Origin: Bacteroidetes bacterium UBA6063
Lineage (GTDB): Bacteria; Bacteroidota; Bacteroidia; NS11-12g; UBA9320
Assembly: GCA_002428905.1 (NCBI GenBank)
Contig: DIYD01000074.1
Location: 1 to 15,699, forward strand
Direction: 5' to 3'
DNA: 15,699 nucleotides
Both the position numbers and the translations under genes were made by a program. Positions 9,101-15,252 of the stretch are shown here, in pieces. Each line of letters starts with the position of its first letter. The first letter of the stretch is position 1. The notes under the pieces are model-generated. The model did not search any database. It worked only from the letters and a program-made list of their open reading frames with translations, and was not told the origin of the DNA.

Positions 9101-9274
9101 GATCGACCTCATCATATCCAACGAACTGTCTTCCATGAACATGTTGAAATGATCCGATTCCAAAAGCCACCATGAACGGGTTTGGTTGTTCTGGCGTTGA
9201 AAATCGTACGATTGCGCTTGTACCTTACCCAGGTAAAGACCAATAAAACAAAGAATTATGGGAAATAAGCGCAT
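6185..9274 (-). CDS. Outer-membrane protein: pseudo-peptidase, TolB-like propeller and Omp85-like barrel
   Basis: This is a 1029-residue exported protein. A signal peptide covers residues 1-20 (cleavage after VQA). Residues about 33-270 resemble the peptidase-MA (gluzincin) fold, including IERIKYATLL-type helix and LPEWFHQGLINYL at 163-175. The HExxH motif expected before it is replaced by SQISK (131-135), and the later Glu is Gln169, so it looks catalytically dead. Residues about 280-575 carry propeller-type repeats (RLSPNGKLIAQSYRRGP; PHFDRQGNLYFTR) like TolB/WD40. Residues about 690-1029 look like an Omp85/BamA barrel: GGNRNQF (871-877) at the position of the family's lid-loop (V/I)RG(Y/F) motif, FADAGTAW (946-953), GGLGLRTK, and a terminal aromatic Phe. 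No POTRA domain is visible. It ends 83 bp before purH and is read divergently from rocD. The role is unknown; assembly or transport at the outer membrane is inference. Confidence 0.75.
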   Translation of the reverse strand: MRLFPIILCFIGLYLGKVQAQSYDFQRQNNQTRSWWLLESDHFNMFMEDSSLDMMRSILPASIEKLTQIEEKIGYRLGGRINIYIHKSVASLNETYAQQRFNNEGSSGGVTYVKNNDVHVYATGNEIELMSQISKGIADNLLVEMLYGGTIQERIKYATLLQLPEWFHQGLINYLADGWSTESDNLLRDAFNNEQFTSFNTLPADKQRLIGQSLWLYIEQHEKAGAMKDILYLIRLSKKIETALIYVLNKSTKQLYTEWYYSNSAVYAHELKRRIPLNPERMVINPVSAQLFNTRLSPNGKLIAQSYRRGPNLFIDVLNRETDEKSTVYTRFNYYTGIIESDLEVLLQWKNDTELWVVENRLEPRLLLINTQGKTLERYKIEVDLINSFDYYPPKNELVFSGSLRGKSSLLLWSNLTEELVQLTQGSAHDGEPHFDRQGNLYFTRTLFHDPDIGLISGWQTDVYYLFRSGKEVITLTNVTNTHDVNESNPIKLNQKYLSFLSDQNGIKNAYAYKLDQKTFALSDYQTGVLSQHINQNREELLETVLHNGYVFTYVSYIDSSENFGAILHPAKTKRHLNTQSFNKRRRLQQSSRDSANTVNTNKVYFQSPFPLPENVDSLDQITDQQLSDLVYNFTDVGTSFKHFKPTKAITQFNNSNFLTDEFGSRYSPENQLINTLGVVSGVELTDQFNNHVIDARVRTTFNFSIFQYRVHYINRIGKFQKTLRFNAEQTRFNQNISVGKRSMQSVQLGVSRYIRPRLNLRFTQRSRIDRYTPIFIDEQSLQRRNRQQSTFDQGLTLTYNGGYDFSQLHSDGLRFKVNTTWRYHADEGNTSWINTLRMNYGKKIGRRTIWMNRLHLGNSLGSANTIFLLGGNRNQFQTNVQNQSFSLANSTYIQPVYGIRNHLINVRSGTTFGFANTELHYPVHSFFGKKPVRAPWLRNMWILGFADAGTAWFGRTPSDKRNLSNVRVIEDGRFNITVYHVRNPMVYSGGLGLRTKIFGYQIRYDLAWTFDNSKVERAVGRISLGKSF

Positions 9275-9328
9275 TTACTCAAAGTAACGGAAAAATATGG
9301 AAACTGTTTTGTTAGACCCTGTTGAAAA

Positions 9329-9359
9329 TTGGTAAAAGACTAAGGGAACAATACATTTG
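9329..9359 (+). promoter_or_regulatory. Near-consensus promoter of the rocD unit
   Basis: TTG (9329-9331) and TACATTTG (9352-9359) are separated by 20 nt and match the Bacteroidota consensus (TTG, 19-21 nt, TAnnTTTG) without a mismatch. The expected transcription start, 5-8 nt after the box, falls at about 9364-9367. That is on top of the two possible rocD ATG codons (9364 and 9370), so the message would be leaderless or nearly so. Confidence 0.6.
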
Positions 9360-9363
9360 TGGC

Positions 9364-10599
9364 ATGAACATGGGAAACAATAGAGGAAACGATTATTACA
9401 TCGAATTAGAAGACAAATATGGGGCGCATAATTATCACCCGCTTCCGGTTGTATTGGAAAAAGGGGAAGGCGTGTTCGTATGGGATGTAGAAGGTAAGAA
9501 GTATTACGACTTCCTTTCTGCGTATAGTGCTGTAAACCAGGGACATTGTCACCCTAGACTGATTCAGGTCTTAAAAGATCAGGGCGAAAAATTAACGTTA
9601 ACGAGCAGAGCTTTTTACAACAACGTTCTTGGAGAATACGAGAAATTTGTGACCAACTACTTTGGTTATGACAAGGTGTTGCCCATGAATACGGGAGTAG
9701 AAGCCGTTGAGACGGCATTGAAGCTTTGCAGAAAATGGGCGTACCAGGTGAAAGGTCTGCCCGAAAACCAGGCAAAAATCATCGTAGTAAAAGACAATTT
9801 TCACGGAAGAACGTTGAGTGTGATTTCATTCTCGGATGATCCGGATAGTTATGGAGGGTATGGACCTTTCTTACCCGGGTTTGAGATGGTTCCATACAAC
9901 GATATGGATTCCATGAAAAAGGCCATTGCGCAGCCAAATGTGGCTGGGGTTATGGTTGAACCAATTCAAGGTGAAGCCGGGGTTATTGTGCCTCAGGATG
10001 GATACCTAAAGATGATACGGGAAACCTGTACCGAAAACAATGTACTGTTTATTGCAGACGAAGTTCAAACGGGTATTGCCCGAACCGGTCGTATGTTGGC
10101 ATGTGATCATGAAGACGTGACTCCGGATATTCTGATATTGGGTAAAGCGTTATCCGGTGGTGTATTGCCTGTATCAGCTGTGCTTGCAAACGATGAAATT
10201 ATGCTCTGCATAAAACCAGGTCAACATGGGTCTACCTATGGTGGAAATCCACTTTCATGTGCCGTTGCTATGGAAGCGTTGAACGTTGTTAAGGATGAAA
10301 AACTGGTAGACAATGCGGAAAACATGGGACAGATTTTTAGAGAACGCATGCGAAATATCGATTCACCATTGATTACAGATGTACGCGGTAAAGGACTGTT
10401 AAATGCTATTGATATTAAGCCTTTTGGTGATGGTAAAACGGCCTATGACGTTTGTTTGAAGTTACGAGACAATGGTTTATTGGCAAAGCAAACACATACG
10501 CATACCATTCGTTTCGCTCCACCACTGGTTATTAACGAAGAACAAATCAATGCGTGTGCAGACATTATCGAATCAACGATTTTGGCACTCGAAGCGTGA
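9364..10599 (+). CDS. rocD: Ornithine aminotransferase (ornithine-oxo-acid transaminase)
   Basis: This 411-residue (from the ATG at 9364) class III PLP-dependent aminotransferase converts ornithine and 2-oxoglutarate to glutamate-5-semialdehyde and glutamate, linking arginine and proline metabolism. The N-terminal KYGAHNYHPLPVVLEKGEG and YDFLSAYSAVNQGHCHP are typical of OAT rather than acetylornithine aminotransferase. Numbered from this ATG, the PLP Lys is Lys261 in LILGKALSGG, and the cofactor-binding Asp is Asp232 in IADEVQTG. MVEPIQGEAGV and HGSTYGGNP are also present. The frame stays open back to a TTG at 9322, but that start would place 14 extra residues ahead of the family N-terminus and would lie upstream of the promoter box, so it is rejected. 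ATG 9370 is an equal alternative. Followed after 24 nt by the MtfA-type gene. Confidence 0.95.
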   Translation: MNMGNNRGNDYYIELEDKYGAHNYHPLPVVLEKGEGVFVWDVEGKKYYDFLSAYSAVNQGHCHPRLIQVLKDQGEKLTLTSRAFYNNVLGEYEKFVTNYFGYDKVLPMNTGVEAVETALKLCRKWAYQVKGLPENQAKIIVVKDNFHGRTLSVISFSDDPDSYGGYGPFLPGFEMVPYNDMDSMKKAIAQPNVAGVMVEPIQGEAGVIVPQDGYLKMIRETCTENNVLFIADEVQTGIARTGRMLACDHEDVTPDILILGKALSGGVLPVSAVLANDEIMLCIKPGQHGSTYGGNPLSCAVAMEALNVVKDEKLVDNAENMGQIFRERMRNIDSPLITDVRGKGLLNAIDIKPFGDGKTAYDVCLKLRDNGLLAKQTHTHTIRFAPPLVINEEQINACADIIESTILALEA

Positions 10600-10623
10600 T
10601 AACTAAACCAAACTAACCGTACT

Positions 10624-11436
10624 ATGGAAATAACTCTTCTTCTGGTTGCCATATTCATTTACATTACGTGGATGGCCAAAGAATATCGCATGCGCCATGC
10701 CGATTATGTTCCGGGAATCGATGACTGGATCAATCACTACCTGGTCGATTTAACCTATTATCAGGATTTATCGGAACCGGGGAAAACCAGATTCAGGCAG
10801 CGCACCCGAATTATTTACAACAAGAAAAACTTTAAGGGAATTCATGGGTTGAAGGTGACAAAAGAGATGAAGGTTCGGTTATCTGCGAGTATAACTCAGC
10901 TTACCTATGGATATTCCGAATTTGAAATTCCCCATTTTGACGAGATTTGGATCTTCCCAAAGGTGTTTTATCATCCGGTTCACAAAGCCAATATGAAAGG
11001 TTTTACCGCACCAAATGGAACCATTGCCGTGTCGTGGCCCGACTATTTGCATGGGTATCAGGTGGAGGACGACAATTACAATTTAGGCCTTCACGAACTT
11101 GCGCATGCGTTGCATGTAAATAATTCGCATTCGGTTGATAATAAGTATTTTAGAAGACACTTTAAGATTTGGTCAGAGCGAAGTCTAACCGATTTTTACG
11201 ATTTGAGAAGTGGCCACAATTCCTTCTTGCGGAAATACGGGGGCAACAACTTTCACGAGTTCTTTGCGGTTTGTGTAGAACACTTTTTTGAATCACCGAA
11301 AGCATTTTACAAGCGGATGCCCAATTTGTATATCCGCACATGCATACTGCTTGCTCAAAATCCCTTAAACACGGCAGGCGATTTCGCATTTGAACCGGAA
11401 GACATTACCACGATGGACAGAAATATAACCCAGTAA
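10624..11436 (+). CDS. MtfA-like zinc-dependent peptidase (M90 family)
   Basis: This 270-residue protein has an N-terminal hydrophobic segment (about residues 3-17) that may anchor it to the membrane. The body resembles the MtfA/M90 family throughout: RQRTRIIYNKKNF, then IWIFPKVFYHP, APNGTIAVSWP, the zinc motif HELAHALH (His157, Glu158, His161) and the third-ligand segment HEFFAVCVEHFFE with Glu212. The catalytic set therefore appears complete. In E. coli, MtfA cleaves peptides and acts with the glucose repressor Mlc, but no such partner is visible here and that role should not be transferred. It follows rocD by 24 nt and precedes the GNAT gene by 1 nt, which suggests one transcript. The membrane segment and the placement beside ornithine metabolism have no obvious link in function. 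Confidence 0.85.
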   Translation: MEITLLLVAIFIYITWMAKEYRMRHADYVPGIDDWINHYLVDLTYYQDLSEPGKTRFRQRTRIIYNKKNFKGIHGLKVTKEMKVRLSASITQLTYGYSEFEIPHFDEIWIFPKVFYHPVHKANMKGFTAPNGTIAVSWPDYLHGYQVEDDNYNLGLHELAHALHVNNSHSVDNKYFRRHFKIWSERSLTDFYDLRSGHNSFLRKYGGNNFHEFFAVCVEHFFESPKAFYKRMPNLYIRTCILLAQNPLNTAGDFAFEPEDITTMDRNITQ

Positions 11437-11437
11437 G

Positions 11438-11884
11438 ATGATAGTTCGAAAGGGCAGGGAAGAAGACGCTACAGTAGTATTGGAACTTATTCGTGAATTG
11501 GCTGTTTACGAGAAAGAACCCGAAGCGGTTATTGTGACCGAAGACCAGTTACGCGAAGATGGATTTGGAGCCGATCCGCTGTATGGACTATTTGTTGCAG
11601 AGGTAGACTCTAAGGTGGTTGGCATATCGCTGTATTATTATCGTTACAGCACCTGGAAAGGCAAGTGCCTTTATCTTGAAGATCTGATTGTCACCGAAGC
11701 GCATCGAGGTAAAGGACTGGGGAAAGCACTGTTCGAAGCAACACTTAACCAGGCCAAGGAAGACAATTGCACCAAAATGAATTGGCAAGTGCTGGATTGG
11801 AACACGCCAGCCATTGGTTTCTATACATCGTACAATGCAGAATTGGATGGAGCATGGCTCAATGGATCAATTGAGCTCAGGTAA
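11438..11884 (+). CDS. GNAT N-acetyltransferase, SSAT-like (diamine/thialysine type)
   Basis: This is a 148-residue single-domain GNAT enzyme. It resembles eukaryotic spermidine/spermine and thialysine N-acetyltransferases along its whole length: the N-terminal IRELAVYEKEPE, then DGFGADPLYGLFVAEV, YLEDLIVTEAHRGKGLGKALF with the acetyl-CoA loop RGKGLG (90-95), and WNTPAIGFYTSYNAE, where Tyr129 occupies the place of the catalytic acid. It would transfer an acetyl group from acetyl-CoA to a small amine; which amine is not decidable from sequence. It starts 1 nt after the MtfA-type stop, so it is probably the last gene of the rocD unit. Its TAA (11882-11884) directly abuts the stop codon of the convergent T9SS gene. 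Confidence 0.85.
   Translation: MIVRKGREEDATVVLELIRELAVYEKEPEAVIVTEDQLREDGFGADPLYGLFVAEVDSKVVGISLYYYRYSTWKGKCLYLEDLIVTEAHRGKGLGKALFEATLNQAKEDNCTKMNWQVLDWNTPAIGFYTSYNAELDGAWLNGSIELR
11857..11876. other. 7-bp inverted repeat at the 3' end of the SSAT-like gene
   Basis: GCTCAAT-GGATCA-ATTGAGC can fold as a hairpin on either strand, with a 6-nt loop. It ends 5 nt before the stop codon of the plus-strand GNAT gene and lies 8 nt beyond the stop of the minus-strand T9SS gene. No run of U follows on either strand, so it does not look like a standard intrinsic terminator. It may protect the 3' ends of the two convergent messages, or it may simply be coding sequence. Confidence 0.25.
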
Positions 11885-14800
11885 TTACTCCTTAACTACC
11901 CGTATAAACTGCCTTTCACCTTCTACAGTAAGTTGCAGGGTATAGATACCCGACGCATCTGGTAGCGCCATTTCAACGTGACGTGCGTTTACATCACCTT
12001 GCAATACCCGTTGTCCTGTACTTGTGTAAAGCACATAATTCGTACCCTTAGCCAGAGCGTCTATGTCTATATGTAAAATGGATGAAGTTGGGTTTGGATA
12101 TACCTTTATTCCATGAAGCGTAGGATCCTGTATTGAACTGCTGTGCACCGAAACGCAGGAAGACGTATCTACACAAAAGCCATCAAAGATTTCTACGGCA
12201 TAAATTCCACTTTTCTGGTAGGCAAAGGCGCGTTCGGTTGCACCATTGATGGTGTTCATATTATTCTCACAATCAAGCCATTGGAACCGCCCTGAAGTCG
12301 CATTTGCGATCAAAAGATCATCCAATAGATACAGGGATGTATCGATGGTAATTACTTCGAGGTCAATGGAAAGGATCGAGTCACAACCATACTGATTTAC
12401 CAGTGTGTCACTATATACTCCGCTCGTTGTTAGTATTCTTCCGTCCGATGTTTCAAACGGTCCACAGGAGGACTCCTTAATGACCGTTTTGTTTGCGGTT
12501 TGGATGCTCAACACAATGTCAATTATTGAATCACAACCGGTTGAGTTGACGAGTGTGTCGGAGTAACTGCCAGAGGTTGTCCAGAAATAGCGTCCGCTAG
12601 GCGATCGGAACCCATCACACACTACCGGTGATATTGTACTTTTAGTTTGTTGACCAAGTGTGAGATCAAACGTAATTACCGAATCACACCCTGTTGTATT
12701 GGGGATGGTATCCATATAAAGTCCGGTGCTTGTCCAGGTGTATTTACCGCTAGGTGAAGTATACCAACCACAGGTTGAAATGTTTATGAAGTTGGTCGTT
12801 TCAGGGTAAATTTTCACATGTGCTTCGATAACCGAATCGCAGGCGAATTGATTGGTTAATGTGTCGTAATATGTACCGCTTGATGTCCAGATATACCGCC
12901 CGCTTGGCGATAGAACTCCGGAACATGAACCATACTGTTCAATGGTTAGTGGCGATTGGGTTATGGAAAGGTTGATGATCATTAATGAATCACAGCCCAC
13001 TGAATTGGTTAGGGTATCGTGGTAAATTCCGGATGAAGTCCAGGTGTATTTACCACTGGGTGAAGTATATGAGATACATTCCTTCACACCAATAACGGCA
13101 AAGGATGACGCCTGAGCCGTCAGGTGGATCGTTAGTATCGAGTCACAACCAAACTGATTGATTAGGGTGTCTGAATATGTGCCTGAAGTCGACCAGGTGT
13201 AACGACCACTGGGTGCGTTGTAAGGTCCGCAGGTACTCGGGAAAATGCTTACATGAGAACTGGGGTTCACCGTAAGATTTATCGTGATAATCGAGTCACA
13301 ACCGTTCGCTGCGTCAATGGTATCCAGGTAAGTCCCACTTGTTGTCCACCACCGTTTTTTGGATGGTGACAACATAGAATCGCAGACTATTTCGGACCAG
13401 GTACTGTCTTTAACCGGCAATACGGTAAGGTGAAACGTATAACTGGTGTCGCATCCTACCTTAGTTGTGATGGTGTCGTAAAAAATACCCGAGGTGTCCC
13501 AAACATATTTCCCACTGGGCGATGTAAGAAAGCCACATACGGTGTCTGTAATTGAGGTGTCGACATCATAGGTTACGGTCAGATCAATCGTAATTACAGA
13601 ATCGCAACCGTACTGATTGTCTCCGGATAATATGTCCGTATATATGCCTGACTTTGTCCAGGTATGATTCCCACTGGGCGATGTGTAGGATTTGCAGGTG
13701 GCCACCGTAAGTGAGTCATACGTAAGACTATCACAGGATTCGGTTTTCATAATAAACCTCATGGTTCCTGCGTTCGCTACAACATGTGTATCCGACGTCA
13801 TATCAAAATCCACTGTACGGGTAAACTGCCCTACGATAAACAAATGACCTGAATCACTTACATGGATATCATGGGGGGTTACAACGCCGCTGGAATGAAC
13901 TGTTCCTGTGGAATGCACACTTTGAAAATCGTGGTCAGAATCCAACTTGAGGTGGAACATGTTAAATGAGGTAGAAATTAACTTTGAGCTATCTGGTCCG
14001 GGATCGAAATCGATGGTATCCTTAAATCGTCCAACCACATTTAAAAGACCATCGGCACCATAAGTAATACTGCTAACCAATTGACTGTTTGTCCCGGACC
14101 CGAATGGGACAGCCCATTGATAAAGTCCAGTGCTATCGTACTTAGCAACAAAAACATCATTACCTCTTCGCGCATTCAGGTCTCTTGCAATCTTCGTAGA
14201 AGGGTCAAAATCATTGATTCCCTGAAAGCTTCCAACTACGTACATATTGCTTTTGGTGTCGTGTGTTACATCGGCGATAAAAGGTCGCCCTGTACCCCTG
14301 GCAATGTTGAGTGCATTTACATAGTTACCCGTAGAGTCCAGAATCCAAAGAAATCCATCCTCCGTATTGATGAATGACGAAAGGTTAACAGTAGAGGTGT
14401 CCGGATCGAAATCAACGGTTGAGGTAAAATCACCAACAATTGCAATGTTACCATTGTCGAGTAGCGTTAAGGCCTCGGGTTCGCAATCGGCACTTCGTGC
14501 ACCTGCAGAAACCGCCCATTTGAAATCACCATTCTTATCCAGTTTCGATACGAAAACATCGCGGTTGGTGAACGGATTAAGTAATTCGAACGTATCTGCT
14601 CCCGGGTCGAAATCCGTATTGTTATAGAAGTATCCAGTAGTATAAATGTTACCGGCATCGTCGAGTTTCATGTCGCGAATGCCCACAAGGCCACCATTTC
14701 CGAAATCTCGGGCCCATATGAACTTTCCATTTCGATCTAGTTTCAATACGTATCCATTCTGGTTACCTGAAACGGTTAAGTTATGCGTGCCTGGCCCAGG

Positions 14801-15175
14801 ATCAAAATCCATTGTGCCACTAAAATGGCCTGTTAAAAAGATGTTCGAAGAGTCGTCGATCCAGATATCCGTGCCTTCATCATACCTCGGACCGCTCAAT
14901 GTGATTGACCAGATGTAGTTACCTGAAGGGTCAAACTTCGTTAAGAACGGGTCGTCTTTATGCGAGTTAGACACCTTGAAATCGGTACCCAACGTACTCG
15001 GGTCCATATCCGTTGTGCTGCGGAAGTAACCCACAACGTACACATAACCAGAGTCATCGGTAGAGACCGCTTTTACTTCCTGAATTGCGTAGGGGATTAC
15101 CCATTTTAACTGCTGGGAATAGGATATTGAAGCAAACAGGCTAAACAGAATTAAGGGAATGATGCGACGGTTCAA
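11885..15175 (-). CDS. Large secreted T9SS protein with two repeat arrays
   Basis: This is a 1096-residue extracellular protein. The signal peptide is about residues 1-20 (RRIIPLILFSLFASISYS). Residues about 23-476 form seven blades of a propeller (SBBP-like), each marked by DFDPG or a near relative. Residues about 492-943 hold nine 51-residue repeats (C..Y.SPSG.Y.W...G.Y.DT...GCDS....L.V), each with two cysteines. Residues 963-1010 (FQWLDCENNMNTINGATERA) are an Ig-like segment common before sorting domains, and about 1014-1096 are a T9SS type A sorting domain (GIKVYPNPTSSILHIDI and GIYTLQL). The start is TTG at 15175-15173: the frame reaches a TAA twelve codons upstream with no ATG or GTG. 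It is probably surface-attached or released. No enzyme motif is seen, so adhesion or a structural role is inference. It is read divergently from the GNAT at 15253. Confidence 0.9.
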   Translation of the reverse strand: MNRRIIPLILFSLFASISYSQQLKWVIPYAIQEVKAVSTDDSGYVYVVGYFRSTTDMDPSTLGTDFKVSNSHKDDPFLTKFDPSGNYIWSITLSGPRYDEGTDIWIDDSSNIFLTGHFSGTMDFDPGPGTHNLTVSGNQNGYVLKLDRNGKFIWARDFGNGGLVGIRDMKLDDAGNIYTTGYFYNNTDFDPGADTFELLNPFTNRDVFVSKLDKNGDFKWAVSAGARSADCEPEALTLLDNGNIAIVGDFTSTVDFDPDTSTVNLSSFINTEDGFLWILDSTGNYVNALNIARGTGRPFIADVTHDTKSNMYVVGSFQGINDFDPSTKIARDLNARRGNDVFVAKYDSTGLYQWAVPFGSGTNSQLVSSITYGADGLLNVVGRFKDTIDFDPGPDSSKLISTSFNMFHLKLDSDHDFQSVHSTGTVHSSGVVTPHDIHVSDSGHLFIVGQFTRTVDFDMTSDTHVVANAGTMRFIMKTESCDSLTYDSLTVATCKSYTSPSGNHTWTKSGIYTDILSGDNQYGCDSVITIDLTVTYDVDTSITDTVCGFLTSPSGKYVWDTSGIFYDTITTKVGCDTSYTFHLTVLPVKDSTWSEIVCDSMLSPSKKRWWTTSGTYLDTIDAANGCDSIITINLTVNPSSHVSIFPSTCGPYNAPSGRYTWSTSGTYSDTLINQFGCDSILTIHLTAQASSFAVIGVKECISYTSPSGKYTWTSSGIYHDTLTNSVGCDSLMIINLSITQSPLTIEQYGSCSGVLSPSGRYIWTSSGTYYDTLTNQFACDSVIEAHVKIYPETTNFINISTCGWYTSPSGKYTWTSTGLYMDTIPNTTGCDSVITFDLTLGQQTKSTISPVVCDGFRSPSGRYFWTTSGSYSDTLVNSTGCDSIIDIVLSIQTANKTVIKESSCGPFETSDGRILTTSGVYSDTLVNQYGCDSILSIDLEVITIDTSLYLLDDLLIANATSGRFQWLDCENNMNTINGATERAFAYQKSGIYAVEIFDGFCVDTSSCVSVHSSSIQDPTLHGIKVYPNPTSSILHIDIDALAKGTNYVLYTSTGQRVLQGDVNARHVEMALPDASGIYTLQLTVEGERQFIRVVKE
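12347..13702 (-). repeat. Array of nine 51-residue (153-bp) Cys-paired repeats
   Basis: The first cysteines of the units lie at residues 494, 547, 598, 649, 700, 751, 802, 853 and 904, exactly 51 apart after the first step of 53. The second cysteines (CDS or CDT) lie at 524, 575, 626, 677, 728, 779, 830, 881 and 931. Within a unit the two are 27-30 residues apart, which suggests one disulfide per unit. Unit 6 has ACDS for GCDS, and unit 9 lacks the tryptophan and one residue. The DNA copies have diverged, so this is not a recent tandem expansion. Confidence 0.9.
13748..15109 (-). repeat. Seven 65-67-residue propeller blades (DFDPG repeats)
   Basis: The DFDP-type marker occurs at residues 56 (DMDPS), 123 (DFDPGPG), 188 (DFDPGAD), 255 (DFDPDTS), 322 (DFDPSTK), 389 (DFDPGPD) and 456 (DFDMTS). 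Spacing is 67, 65, 67, 67, 67 and 67. Each unit also has a YVVG.F strand before the marker and a K.D..G.Y.W strand after it. Seven units of this size fit a closed seven-bladed beta-propeller. The acidic marker loop could bind Ca2+, which is inference. Confidence 0.85.
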
Positions 15176-15226
15176 GGTTGATCGTATTTTTGTACGTGCA
15201 ATTTACTCAAAAATCAAGTCAGTCTT

Positions 15227-15234
15227 TTTATTTG
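15227..15234 (+). promoter_or_regulatory. Candidate -7 element of the right-hand GNAT gene
   Basis: TTTATTTG (one mismatch to TAnnTTTG) ends 18 nt before the ATG at 15253 and is followed by GCACC, as in many genes of this phylum. No TTG is found at the right distance upstream. The 77-bp gap shared with the divergent T9SS gene also holds TATTTTTG (15185-15192) on the same strand, which matches better but is 60 nt from the start. Neither is firm. Confidence 0.25.
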
Positions 15235-15252
15235 CACCGATAAGAAAACGTT

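Noticed and set aside
9275..9321. Promoter of the outer-membrane protein gene (TTACTTTG five nt before the ATG on the minus strand)
   Set aside because: It has one mismatch in the -7 element, no TTG at the right spacing, and the implied start would lie inside the coding region. The gene must have a promoter in this gap or beyond, but I cannot place it.
9322..9363. TTG start extending rocD by 14 codons
   Set aside because: The extension (MKIGKRLREQYICG) is absent from the family N-terminus and overlaps the TTG-N20-TACATTTG promoter, so it would lie upstream of the likely transcription start.
12347..15109. Recent tandem DNA repeats or a CRISPR-like array in the T9SS gene
   Set aside because: The periodicity is at protein level in one open frame. 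The 153-bp and 201-bp DNA units differ at many positions, and there are no identical direct repeats with unique spacers.
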